Part shown: positions 54,039-63,920 of the stretch, piece after piece
How positions within the stretch are numbered: the first letter of the stretch is position 1
How the letters are laid out: each line of letters opens with the position of its first letter
Source of the DNA: Sphingobacterium hungaricum
GTDB lineage: Bacteria > Bacteroidota > Bacteroidia > Sphingobacteriales > Sphingobacteriaceae
Direction: 5' to 3'
DNA length: 64,000 bases
Assembly: GCF_015210005.1 (NCBI RefSeq)
Contig: NZ_MU158697.1
Location: 496,001 to 560,000 of the forward strand
Program-made: the position numbers and the translations under genes
Notes under the pieces: model-generated
The model's database searches: none
What the model was told of the DNA's origin: nothing
Seen by the model: only the letters and a program-made list of their open reading frames with translations

Positions 54039-56531
54039 CTAATTCAAAAAAACAGCGTTTGCCATAATCAGCTTCCCATTTTCCCAGAAATTTCTGAACA
54101 GCACATTATCCCTCAGATAAATTATATGCCCTCGTCCTAAATCTTGCACAGCGAAGACCAATCCGTTGTTTAAGCGTTTTGATAGTTTCTCGCCGACAAA
54201 ACCGCTCACTTTTGAATTGGCTTGCAGATAACCCACATTCCATCCTTTTCCTTTATCGAAATAGGAATACAGTTCATCATCTTGTTTCAAGGTATAATAC
54301 GATTCATAACCGAACATCAAGGGATGCGTATTGTCAAATGTCAGTTTAAAAATTGCGCCAGCCGTGTAATCGACTAAAGCCAATCGTTCCCTGTCGCCGT
54401 ATTTAAGCAACTTTTTGTTCTGCTCGACTTTCGCCGTATCTGCCTTTACCACTTTCAATGTGCTCCATTTTTGAGAAGCCAGCTGGTCAACAGCATTTTG
54501 CATCGCAATGACTTTTCCTCCTGCAATTACCCAAGATTGAAACTGTTGCGAAAGCGTCGAATCCTTCAAAAAAGAATACGAGCCATTCGCCAAAATAACG
54601 ACATCCACTTTCGGCCATTCCACCTGATTGAAATCAGCTACGTTCACTAAAGTTATCGGATAATTTAATTGTTCATCAAAGTAATGCCAAACTTCGCCGA
54701 TATTCGTCGCTCGGGTAGTTTCTCCTGTGAATAAAACTACGTTTGGCGCTTTGATACTTGATACTTTTGGACTTCCCAAATCGCTTCCTTTGTCTGGTAT
54801 TCCAGAACGGATCGGATATAGCTGCACTTGCAGTGAATCAGCTATCGCCATGATTTTTTTATTGTCCTTTTCTCTTGTATTTGCCTTTGGCAAAACATGG
54901 ATTGAACCGCGAGGAAATTCAACTCCAGCAATCGTAAACGGCTCTTCAGAAAATTTTACGGCAATTTTATTTTTTAGTAAAGCAGCCGTTAACTGTGCGG
55001 ATGAAAACCCATTCCATTTAAATGCGTAACCAAAGTTGTCCGCTACCTGATTTGTGATTTTTGTTAAATTGTAAGGCTTATCGGAAGCAATTTTTGTTTT
55101 TGATGCAATGGCATCTAGACCATACACATAAGGAAGCGACCAAGCGGTAATGTCGTAGGTAACCGAATCTGTCAATTTTGATTCTGGTTCAAAGAGCACA
55201 CTGATTAACGAAGCTTTCGATTGATTTCCTGGAATCAAGACATCATTTTCAGTGTAAGCATAAGAAACTTCCTTTTTGCTCGCATAATCAAACCCTTTTA
55301 TTGACCCACTTCCAGAATAAGAAAGTATGCCATTTTTATCCAACAGTTGCTTTAGCGCAATGATTTTAGAACGGTCATTTTCATTGTATTTGACAACATA
55401 AGTTTGATAGGCAGCAAGTTTTCCTGCCGAAGCATCATCAAAAAACTTTTTGAATTCTGATATAATCTTCGGAACATGTTGCGACGTATACGCAAGAACA
55501 TTCACTGCGCTAGCATGATGATGAATTGAACGATCAACCAACGTTAATGTATCCAAATCAGCTTTGATAATGCTCAAACCCGCAGAAGTATTACCAGCCT
55601 GTTCATAGGTCATGCCAATCGCTCCGTTATACATTGGATAAGTATCTCCATAGGAAGGATAAAACAGATCAAAGCGCTCGCCAGTGAAATAAAGCCAGCC
55701 TTGCTTATCAAAATAAGCGGCGTTGTGCTTTCCGATTTCTGTTTGAAGCGAACGTTGCCAAGGCGTAATTATTTCATGAAGCGGTTCTGCTGCTGGTGGA
55801 AAATAATAAGGCTGATTGATTCCCTGTTCGTGAAAATCGACATGAATCTGGGGTAGCCATTTATTGTATAATGCGACACGCTGTTCGCTCTCTTTTTGCG
55901 TTTGCCAAGCCCAATCTCTATTTAAGTCAAAATAATAATGGTTGTATCGCCCTCCCGGCCAAGGCTCGTCATGCTCACGCGCAAAAGTAACCGAATTTGG
56001 ATGTTTGCCAACTACGCCGTTGTACCAATTGTTATAGCGCTCGGTTCCGTCAGGATTTAGACAGGGATCCATTACTAAAACCACATTTTCCAATAAACCT
56101 TTTGTTTCGGAAACCGAAGGATTTAACAACGCATAGATGGTCAGCATGGAAGATTCTGTCGATGAAGTTTCATTGCCATGCACATTATTGCTCATCCAGA
56201 CAATAGCTGGAGCTTCCAATTTTGGCTGTTGATCTTTAAGCGACTGCGCCAAACGAAGGTTATTCAGCCGAATATTTTCCAGATCCGTGATGTTCTTTTC
56301 TGAAGAAATGAAAAATACATAAAGCGGTCTTCCTTCATACGAGGTACCATATTGCTCCATTTTCACATTTTTCGGAAAGGACTTGGCTATGTATGCGTAA
56401 TAGTCAAGGACTCTCCAATTTGGAGTCACTTTTTGTCCAACTTTATATCCGAGAAACTGTTCTGGAGACTGGACTTGCGCAAAGCAAAAACTCTGCACAA
56501 ATAGAAATAGGAGAATGCTGATAAACCTCAT
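54039..56531 (-). CDS. M14 family zinc carboxypeptidase
   Basis: An 830-residue exported metallopeptidase. Signal peptide 1-19; M14 catalytic domain about 35-350 with zinc ligands in VHGNETS (His118, Glu121) and DFHEQG (His234), the substrate-binding NPDGTER, and a predicted catalytic Glu in MTYEQAG (about 310). The large C-terminal part (about 370-830) includes a glutamine-amidotransferase-like stretch (VVILANGSYSFL, WVIAGGKVIAMQNAVDQL). It starts 27 bp after the SusD stop, so it belongs to the SusC-SusD operon and suggests that the pair imports peptides or peptide-linked material. Confidence 0.88.
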   Translation of the reverse strand: MRFISILLFLFVQSFCFAQVQSPEQFLGYKVGQKVTPNWRVLDYYAYIAKSFPKNVKMEQYGTSYEGRPLYVFFISSEKNITDLENIRLNNLRLAQSLKDQQPKLEAPAIVWMSNNVHGNETSSTESSMLTIYALLNPSVSETKGLLENVVLVMDPCLNPDGTERYNNWYNGVVGKHPNSVTFAREHDEPWPGGRYNHYYFDLNRDWAWQTQKESEQRVALYNKWLPQIHVDFHEQGINQPYYFPPAAEPLHEIITPWQRSLQTEIGKHNAAYFDKQGWLYFTGERFDLFYPSYGDTYPMYNGAIGMTYEQAGNTSAGLSIIKADLDTLTLVDRSIHHHASAVNVLAYTSQHVPKIISEFKKFFDDASAGKLAAYQTYVVKYNENDRSKIIALKQLLDKNGILSYSGSGSIKGFDYASKKEVSYAYTENDVLIPGNQSKASLISVLFEPESKLTDSVTYDITAWSLPYVYGLDAIASKTKIASDKPYNLTKITNQVADNFGYAFKWNGFSSAQLTAALLKNKIAVKFSEEPFTIAGVEFPRGSIHVLPKANTREKDNKKIMAIADSLQVQLYPIRSGIPDKGSDLGSPKVSSIKAPNVVLFTGETTRATNIGEVWHYFDEQLNYPITLVNVADFNQVEWPKVDVVILANGSYSFLKDSTLSQQFQSWVIAGGKVIAMQNAVDQLASQKWSTLKVVKADTAKVEQNKKLLKYGDRERLALVDYTAGAIFKLTFDNTHPLMFGYESYYTLKQDDELYSYFDKGKGWNVGYLQANSKVSGFVGEKLSKRLNNGLVFAVQDLGRGHIIYLRDNVLFRNFWENGKLIMANAVFLN

Positions 56532-56558
56532 TTAAAGATAATAATGCTTTAAATATAA

Positions 56559-57968
56559 TTAATTTTGAACTAGCACGCCATTCGATGCATTAATTTCTCG
56601 CTCTGGAATTGGAAGCAACAAGTTGACATGATCGAAAGCAATACCATCTACGGATATCTTTTGTCGTTTTATGTCATGAATACCTTGGCCTTCATGCGCC
56701 AATTCCAGTTTTCTTTCCAATAAAATCTGCGCAAGAGTAATCGATGTAAATGCAGGCGATTGAGTATGTTGTGTACGTACATAATTAACATCAACTAAGG
56801 GAGCAGCTCCTACAGACGTATTCAATCTCATATTGCATTCAGCTCTTGTCAAGTACATTTCGGATAATCGAACGATCGATAAATTGCTATATAAATAGCG
56901 CCATTTTCCACTTCTCCAATTTCCGCTTCCGACCTCATTCCCATCACCTTGGTAAAATAATGCTAAACGGCTATCCAAATAATTTTCATTCGCATCGACT
57001 GATTGATCGTATAAACTTAAATGTGCAGGCAATACAGCTACGTCGCCAGCACGAGCTCCATAAATAGTGATGGACCAGTAAATCTGCATGAAATTCGAAC
57101 CATCTTGAGCAGTCACCGGCATCTGAAAAATCCCATCAGTCGTGACGACATCTGGATCAGAAGGAGAAGTTTTCCCATTATTAAATGTTCTTGCATAGGA
57201 ACTTTCTACACGAAACTGATCATATTCTATTGCACGATCCGCGGCGTCTCTAGCATTTTCATAATCTTCCATTTGCAAATAAACCCGGGACAACATTGCT
57301 GCAGCGGCCGATTTCTGAGCTATTGCAAACTCGTTGGTGTTATCTAACATTTCCTCGGCATCTGTTAAATCCTGAACAACCTGTGCATACACTTGTTCTA
57401 CCGTACTTCTTGGAACATAACTTTGTTCATTAATTTCCCGTGTTGGATTTAAGACAATAGGCACTCCCAAATTACTGGATACATTTCCCGCACTATAGGG
57501 TTTACCGAACAGCTTGACCATTTCAAAAGGCATTAGTCCACGGATATATAGCGCTTGGCCTTCGATATTTGTCCGATCGTCCTCATTGACTACATCCAAT
57601 GCACTCAAAACGTTATTTGCAATATTAATCGCTTTATAGCCAGTCAACCATAAGGACGAAACAAAACTATTGGTGGACAATATAGATTTGTTGTAGACCT
57701 CCCTTGGCTGGTTATATGTGCCTTCCCAGCGAATTTCAGTTGCTGGCCCCAGGAGTTCCGAAAATAGCTGATAAACCCCTCCATAGAAAAATTCACCACT
57801 CATAACATCATATCCACCCAGCAAAACCTTTTTGACATTTTCGTCGGAATCTAAAGCTACTGGTTCAGAGATTGCTTGCTCTGGTTCAACATTGAGTTTA
57901 TTATCACAGCCTGCTAAGAAGCTTAGCAGCAATAAAATACTTGCGATTTTTATATATTTCGTATTCAT
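56559..57968 (-). CDS. SusD/RagB family lipoprotein
   Basis: A 469-residue SusD-type lipoprotein, lipobox LAGC (Cys21). Features: TGYKAINIANNVLSALDVVNEDDR, IEGQALYIRGLMPFEMVKLFGKPY, and the C-terminal VRLSEMYLTRAECNMRLN and LERKLELAHEGQGIHDIKR blocks. The partner SusC gene 18 bp upstream is disrupted by an insertion sequence, so this protein may be weakly expressed or left without a channel. Downstream is an M14 peptidase gene, pointing to a peptide-type ligand. Confidence 0.92.
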   Translation of the reverse strand: MNTKYIKIASILLLLSFLAGCDNKLNVEPEQAISEPVALDSDENVKKVLLGGYDVMSGEFFYGGVYQLFSELLGPATEIRWEGTYNQPREVYNKSILSTNSFVSSLWLTGYKAINIANNVLSALDVVNEDDRTNIEGQALYIRGLMPFEMVKLFGKPYSAGNVSSNLGVPIVLNPTREINEQSYVPRSTVEQVYAQVVQDLTDAEEMLDNTNEFAIAQKSAAAAMLSRVYLQMEDYENARDAADRAIEYDQFRVESSYARTFNNGKTSPSDPDVVTTDGIFQMPVTAQDGSNFMQIYWSITIYGARAGDVAVLPAHLSLYDQSVDANENYLDSRLALFYQGDGNEVGSGNWRSGKWRYLYSNLSIVRLSEMYLTRAECNMRLNTSVGAAPLVDVNYVRTQHTQSPAFTSITLAQILLERKLELAHEGQGIHDIKRQKISVDGIAFDHVNLLLPIPEREINASNGVLVQN

Positions 57969-57986
57969 GATTTCTTTCCTTTAAAA

Positions 57987-60233
57987 TTAAAATCCAATAT
58001 TAACACCTACTGTCCACGATTTGATCTGAGGAGCAGAATAGAAATCCGATCCTTGATTGATATTCGAATCCCTGAAATCTGAGTTGACTTCAGGATCCCA
58101 GCCAGTATATTTTGTAAAAGTCAATAAATTCACTCCAGACACAAAAATTCGAGCATTATCAATTCTTAATTTCTGTAGTGTTTTTGTCGGTAAAGTATAT
58201 CCAAACGTAATGTTCTTCAATCGGACATAGTCTCCGTTTTGAATATGACGACTTGAAGCGCTTGCGCTATTTCCATAATAAAATCTTAATTGAGGGATAT
58301 CAGTTACATCACCAGGTTCTTGCCAGCGATCTAGTTGGTCTATGGTTTGATTGTCAAACCAATCGCTTCCTGAAGACATAAATGCACCAGCGCCATTCAA
58401 AATTTGGTTCCCAAAAACGCCTTGTAATAAAATCGACAAATCAAATCCTTTGTAAGCAAATGTATTATTGAATCCTCCGATAAAGTCTGGATTTGGATCC
58501 CCCACTATAAAATTACCCGCTTCATCCATGTCATTTGTCGTTGTCCGATCTTCTTTGTAAAATAAAGCATCGCCGTTTTCAGGATCGACCCCAGCATACT
58601 CAGGTCCATAAAAAACCCCAATCGACTCACCCAAAATTAAAGAGTTCATAAACCGGCCGTCATTCCCAGGAATCATACTGGTAGCACCGTCTAGTTTCGT
58701 TAGTTTGTTTTTATTGTATGCCAAGTTAAAACTTGAAGACCACCTGAACGAGCCTTTAGAAATGTTATTCGAATTCAAAACTAATTCGACACCCTCGTTC
58801 GACATTGATCCGATGTTCACGGTTTGAATATCGTATCCCGATGTCCCCGGAACTGGCACATCATAGATCAAATCCTTCGTTTTCCGGTTATAATAATCCA
58901 GCTCTCCTGTCAATCGATTATTTAAAAATCCAAAGTCAATACCTATATCGATCTGATTAGATTTCTCCCATCTTAAATCTGGATTAGCTAATTGATTAGG
59001 AACAAGTACCGATTGGCTATTGTATTTTGCACCTTCATATAAGCCCAAATGCGCATGATTCCCGAAACCGTCAGCGTTTCCTGTCAAACCCCAACTACCT
59101 CTAAGTTTCAAAAAGCTAAATGTAGAATTGCTGTTCCAAAAATCTTCTTCACTTAGAATCCATCCCGCAGAAACCGCTGGGAAAAATCCGTATTTGCTAT
59201 CGACCCCAAAGCGAGATGAACCGTCAATCCGACCGCTTAAATTAAAAAGATAGCGATCTTTGTATTTGTAATTTACCCGAGCGAAATAAGAAAGATAATT
59301 GTATTTGTCGGCGGTTGTTTCCCCATCGGTTATCTCTCCAGCACTTGCTAAATTATGTAAGGATGAAGACGGAAAGTCTTGTCCTGCAACATAAACATAC
59401 TCTTCCGTGTATTCTTGGAAAGACATTCCCAATGTTGCATTAAAATCATGCACTCCGTTGAAAATATTTTTATAAGTAAAATAATTATTCGTGTTGTAGT
59501 TCATGGATTTATACCACTGGGATTCTCCGTAGCCATTGATTCCCGCTCCAGACTCAGAAAGCGGACTTGCCCAATAATTCATCGTTTGATTCTGGATATC
59601 CATTCCTAGTTCCGTACGAAAAGTTAAGTTCTTAATAATCTTATAGTCTAAAAACGCATTTCCAAAATTCCGCAAACTTTCAGTCGCTCGATCGACCTCT
59701 TCCAATTCAATAAGTCCATTGTAGTAGGAAGTTACAGGGGTGTTGTACAGATTTCCGTCCGGATCTCTGACAGGAGATATTGGAGCTAAAGCGACAAGCT
59801 GCATTGGTGTGGTAAATGCATTGTCTTCACCTAAGCGTTTCACTTTGCTTTTGCTTATCCCAAAATTAACCCCTAGCGTCAATCGGTCGCTAATCTGATG
59901 ATCCAAATTCAATCTTCCGCTGTATCGCTCATAGAAATTCCCGATTAGGATTCCGTCCTGATTGGTGTAATTTCCACTCGTATAAAACGGTGTTTTATCA
60001 TTCCCTCCAGAAATATTTAAATCAAAGATTTTTGTTTGAGCATCTTTGTTATAGGCCAAGGATTCCCAATCTGTATTTGTTTCTAAGGTTTGCCAATCTG
60101 TATGTCCTGAAAGTGTCGTTAATTCATCTTCGACATATTTCAACCAAGAATCTTCGTAATCCGTTGGATCGGTGGGATCGATTCCGTCAATATGGTCAGA
60201 ATTTATTGCCGCCTCGCGGATTAATGTAACATA
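57987..60233 (-). pseudogene. SusC transporter, 3' part (split by IS982 element)
   Basis: This encodes about 746 residues of a SusC protein, from just inside the plug to the barrel end (SWTVGVNIGF). It includes LNISGGNDKTPFYTSGNYTNQDG and LKLRGSWGLTGNADGFGNHAHLG. It has no start of its own; the frame runs to the insertion sequence. Removing the element and one target copy joins it exactly, in frame, to the 5' part at 61270-62092 (EQYV then TLIREAAINSD), giving about 1020 residues. No other damage is seen, so the disruption is recent. Confidence 0.93.
60227..60233. repeat. Left 7-bp target-site duplication
   Basis: TAACATA, identical to 61270-61276 on the other side of the insertion sequence. 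Confidence 0.9.
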
Positions 60234-61269
60234 ACGTGAGTTCGGGATAAGAAAAAGTTTAAAATAGTTGGGATTTTAGACAAAAAAGGCTTGATTTTTG
60301 TATATAATTAGTTGACAACCAAATTATTACAATTATAAATCAAGCCCATGCTTAGAGATAAAGTTATTGAAATTTTCGTTAAGGTGGATGATTTCTGTAA
60401 AGAAATTCAGCCAATTTTGGAAGAAAAGCGAATCGAGGACAAAAAATTAGGTATGCGCAACCGTAAAACTGGACTTTGTCAAAGCGAAATGATCAGCCTT
60501 ATGGTACTGTTCCATAACGGTCAGTTCACCAATCTGAAGTCTTTTTATGTACATTATGCTTTGCCGCATATGAAAGATCTGTTTCCCGGCCTAACTTCTT
60601 ATAACCGTTTTGTAGAACTGCAGCCCCGATGTGCCATGCTGTTTATGTTATTTGTAAAAATGCGCTGTTTGGGAAAAAGCAATGGCATCAATTTCATTGA
60701 TTCAACGCACATCAAAGTGTGCCATAACAGAAGGATCCATCAGCATAAAGTTTTTAAAGATGTAGCCGAGCGTGGACAATGTTCAATTGGTTGGTTTTAT
60801 GGCTTCAAGCTTCATTTGATAATCAATGACAAAGGGGATATTCTTTCATTTTACCTTACTAAGGGCAATGTAGACGACAGAAATCTAAAACATATGATGG
60901 ATATGACCAAAGATATTTTCGGAAAACTGTATGGAGACAAAGGCTATATTTCTAAAGCAATGGCAGATATCCTTTGGGGAAATGGGGTCCAAATGGTAAC
61001 AAAGCCAAGAAAAAATATGAAGGGAATGAACCTAAGCCAAACTGATAAAATTATGCTCAGAAAAAGAGCGATCATCGAGTGCGTGAATGATGAACTTAAG
61101 AATATTTGCAAATTGCAGCACACAAGACATCGCTCGGTAAACAACTTCTTGTTGAATATTTTAGGAGCTTTAGCGGCATACTCTTTTTTCCCTAAAAAGC
61201 CTTCTTTAAATATTCAGTTTGAGCAACAAGATAAACAATTATTCCTTGCTGCTTAAACCGAACTCACGT
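60234..61269 (+). mobile_element. Complete IS982-family insertion sequence inside a SusC gene
   Basis: The element is 1036 bp with one transposase gene. Terminal inverted repeats begin with 12 identical bases (ACGTGAGTTCGG), then 4 of the next 6 match. It is flanked by the 7-bp duplication TAACATA. Intact ends, intact transposase and an exact duplication indicate recent insertion. It interrupts the plug region of SusC in the opposite orientation. Confidence 0.93.
60348..61256 (+). CDS. IS982-family transposase
   Basis: A 302-residue DDE transposase. Family marks: FIDSTHIKVCHNRRIHQHKVFKD (first Asp; residues about 116-138), GWFYGFKLHLIINDKGDILSFYLTKGNVDDR, LYGDKGYISK (second Asp) and KRAIIECVNDELKNICKLQHTRHRS (Glu). 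The ATG start follows the left end of the element by 114 bp and the stop lies 13 bp before the right end, so the gene fills the element and looks functional. Confidence 0.93.
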   Translation: MLRDKVIEIFVKVDDFCKEIQPILEEKRIEDKKLGMRNRKTGLCQSEMISLMVLFHNGQFTNLKSFYVHYALPHMKDLFPGLTSYNRFVELQPRCAMLFMLFVKMRCLGKSNGINFIDSTHIKVCHNRRIHQHKVFKDVAERGQCSIGWFYGFKLHLIINDKGDILSFYLTKGNVDDRNLKHMMDMTKDIFGKLYGDKGYISKAMADILWGNGVQMVTKPRKNMKGMNLSQTDKIMLRKRAIIECVNDELKNICKLQHTRHRSVNNFLLNILGALAAYSFFPKKPSLNIQFEQQDKQLFLAA

Positions 61270-61276
61270 TAACATA
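61270..61276. repeat. Right 7-bp target-site duplication
   Basis: TAACATA, identical to 60227-60233. Confidence 0.9.
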
Positions 61277-62092
61277 CTGTTCAGCATTCAAAAATTCTCG
61301 ATGACGTGTTGGAGAATTTTTACCGAATTGGGAACTAAAGTTGAATTTTGTCTTGCCCGAACTTCCCTTTCTCGTCGTAATTAAAACAACTCCATTTGCT
61401 GCACGCGATCCATAGATCGCTGCCGCAGAAGCATCTTTTAAAATATCAAAACTTTCTACATCATTGAAATTAATATCCGCTAATGCGTTCGAAGAAATTC
61501 CATCATCAGCAATAGGGATTCCATCGATCACGTAGAGTGGTGAACTAGACGCTGTCAATGATCCAGAGCCCCGAACCCTCACTTTCACTCCTTCACCAAC
61601 TTTTCCGTTGTTTGACTCGACCATCACCCCCGCTGCTCTCCCTTGCAATGCAGAAGTAAGGTTGACGACAGGCATTCCCTCGACATCATCGCCCTTTACT
61701 CGAGCGATATTTCCCGTCAAATCCTTTTTAATGCTTGTTCCGAAACCAACAACAATAACTTCCTCTAGGTCATTGTCTGCTATTTGCAGGACAATATTTA
61801 GCTCGGATTGCGAAGCCGCAACTTCTTGCGTCTGATAACCGACTGCAGAAAACACCAATAGTTGATTTGACTGTGGAGAGCTGATTCTGAAATCTCCTTT
61901 GTCGGATGTTGAACTTGCGATATTAGTTCCTTTTACCAATACGGACACGCCCGCGATTGGATTATTATTAACGTCCACTACTTTACCTGTGATAGTTTGT
62001 TGCGCTATTGAAGAAAATGAGATGAATGATAATAAAATTAATAGTAAAGTTTGATTTTTCGTAAACGAATAATTACTATATTTTAATAAAAT
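61270..62092 (-). pseudogene. SusC transporter, 5' part (split by IS982 element)
   Basis: About 274 codons: signal peptide, carboxypeptidase-regulatory-like domain (DVNNNPIAGVSVLVKGT), TonB-box-like EEVIVVGFG, and plug signature (SSPLYVIDGIPIADDG, LKDASAAAIYGSRAANGVVLITTRKG). It reads into the insertion sequence and would end at a TAA after VNVSSV. The start is odd: the signal peptide (NQTLLLILLSFISFSSIAQQ) has no in-frame ATG, GTG or TTG before it. ATT at 62092, just after AAGGAACC, gives MLLKYSNYSFTKNQ and is the best candidate; a GTG at 61978 would lose the signal peptide. Confidence 0.88.
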
Positions 62093-62203
62093 GGTTCCTT
62101 GTAAAACAATATTAAATATAAAAAACGATTAAATCATTTTAAATTTTACAAGAATCACTAAGAAAATTAAACCATCCGCAAATTACCCCTAGATAAAAGC
62201 CAA

Positions 62204-62235
62204 AAAAGCCGATAAACTAATGCTTATCGGCTTTT
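62204..62235 (-). terminator. Terminator of the symporter operon
   Basis: AAAAGCCGATAA (62204-62215) pairs perfectly with TTATCGGCTTTT (62224-62235), 22 bp after the symporter stop. Confidence 0.9.
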
Positions 62236-62256
62236 CAAAAGCATAAAAAAAGTGGC

Positions 62257-63918
62257 CTACCAATAAATGGTGTACAATGCCGCTATAATTCCTAAAATTA
62301 ATAAGGCAACAACCGCAAAGCTGGTCGTTGTTTTGAACATTTTCGCATCAATTTCCAATCCTTTAGGCACAACCCCTCTTTTGTTGTCATATAAACTGAT
62401 GAAATACATCCCAATCAAACATAATAAGAATACAATACCTACGCGATCGATAAATGGAATCTCATACACACCTTCGCTTCCTAAAACAGAGAATCCGTAA
62501 GGTGCTAAAAATGATAAATCCACAAAACCAGGTAAGAATTTAAAGATTATCGACATCAAGAAACCACCGATCGTTGCGAACAAGGCCGCATTGGAAGTTG
62601 TTTTTTTCCAGAAGAACCCAAGTAAAAACATGGCGAAAATTCCTGGCGAAACGAAACCAGTATATTCTTGAATGTATTGGAAACCTCCTTTTTTATCAAT
62701 ACCTAAGTGAGGAGCAATTAGTACTGCCAAAATCATGGAAACAATAATGGTGATTTTACCAACATTGACTTGATTTTTTTCGGAAGCCCCAGTGTTAAAT
62801 ATCTTCTTGTAAATATCTAACGTAAAAATGGTCGCCACACTATTTGCTTTACCCGCTAAAGAAGCAACAACAGCTGCAGTCAACGCCGCAAATGACAATC
62901 CTTTCAATCCAGTAGGCAATAAGTTTAATAAAACCGGATAAGCTCTATCTGGATTTAGTTCTCCATTCTGCAACATTTCTTGCTGGAACAACCCATCATT
63001 GTACAACACAAAAGCTGCGATACCTGGCAAAACCACAATGATTGGCATTAATAACTTCAAAAATGCTGCAAATAGCAAACCGCTTCTTGCCGTATTTAAA
63101 TCAGCTCCCAAGGCACGTTGCGTGATGTATTGGTTACATCCCCAATAACTTAAATTGATAACCCACATACCACCGATGAGCACACTTAAGCCTGGCAAAT
63201 CAATGTAATTTGGATTATCAGGTTTTAAAATCATCTGAAAATGATCGGACGCTTTATCTTGTACTATAGAAAATCCATCAAAAATCCCGGCTCCACCAAA
63301 ATGGTCTGAAACCATATTCAATGCCAAATAAGTCGTTGCTAAACCGCCTAAAATCAAGAAGAACACCTGAATAACATCGGTATATCCAATAACTTTCATT
63401 CCGCCTAAGGTAATGATGATCGCAAAAATGGCCAAACCAAACATACAGACTTGGAAATCTAGACCTGACACACTGGACACCGCCAAAGCACCCAAGAATA
63501 AAATGGAAGTCAAGTTGACAACGATGTACAGCAACAGCCAAAAAACAGCCATAATCAACGAAACGGTGCTGTTATATCGCTCATTCAAGAACTGGGGCAT
63601 GGTGAAGATTTTATTCTTCAGGTAGACCGGCAAGAAAAAGACCGCGACGACAATCAATGTGGCGGCAGCCATCCATTCATAAGCCGCAATGGCCAATCCA
63701 ATCTTAAAGCCGGATCCGCTCATTCCGATAAACTGCTCCGCGGAAATATTGGATGCAATTAATGATGCGCCGATAGCCCACCAAGTCAAAGATCCTTCTG
63801 CCAAGAAATAATCTTTAGATCCGACAATCGCCGCTTTTTTTCTATAATAAATGTAAATTCCGTAGCCCGCTACGATTAAAAAATAAAATAGAAAAACAAT
63901 GTAATCTTTAGTTTCCAT
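62257..63918 (-). CDS. Sodium/solute symporter (SSS family, SGLT-like)
   Basis: A 553-residue inner membrane transporter with about 14 hydrophobic segments that couples solute uptake to sodium. Family marks: YFLAEGSLTWWAIGASLIASNISAEQFIGMSG (about 37-68), the GGMKVIGYTDVIQVFFLI loop and WGCNQYITQRALGADL. The resemblance is to sugar-transporting SGLT-like members. Its ATG follows the stop of the upstream partial epimerase-like gene by 2 bp, which supports a sugar substrate, possibly galactose or glucose. It ends at its own terminator. Confidence 0.9.
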   Translation of the reverse strand: METKDYIVFLFYFLIVAGYGIYIYYRKKAAIVGSKDYFLAEGSLTWWAIGASLIASNISAEQFIGMSGSGFKIGLAIAAYEWMAAATLIVVAVFFLPVYLKNKIFTMPQFLNERYNSTVSLIMAVFWLLLYIVVNLTSILFLGALAVSSVSGLDFQVCMFGLAIFAIIITLGGMKVIGYTDVIQVFFLILGGLATTYLALNMVSDHFGGAGIFDGFSIVQDKASDHFQMILKPDNPNYIDLPGLSVLIGGMWVINLSYWGCNQYITQRALGADLNTARSGLLFAAFLKLLMPIIVVLPGIAAFVLYNDGLFQQEMLQNGELNPDRAYPVLLNLLPTGLKGLSFAALTAAVVASLAGKANSVATIFTLDIYKKIFNTGASEKNQVNVGKITIIVSMILAVLIAPHLGIDKKGGFQYIQEYTGFVSPGIFAMFLLGFFWKKTTSNAALFATIGGFLMSIIFKFLPGFVDLSFLAPYGFSVLGSEGVYEIPFIDRVGIVFLLCLIGMYFISLYDNKRGVVPKGLEIDAKMFKTTTSFAVVALLILGIIAALYTIYW

Positions 63919-63920
63919 GG

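Noticed and set aside
57987..60143. Independent 718-residue TonB receptor
   Set aside because: It lacks a signal peptide and most of the plug; it joins exactly to the 5' part when the insertion sequence is removed.
61253..61978. Independent 241-residue protein
   Set aside because: It is the 5' part of the IS-split SusC, read into the insertion sequence end.
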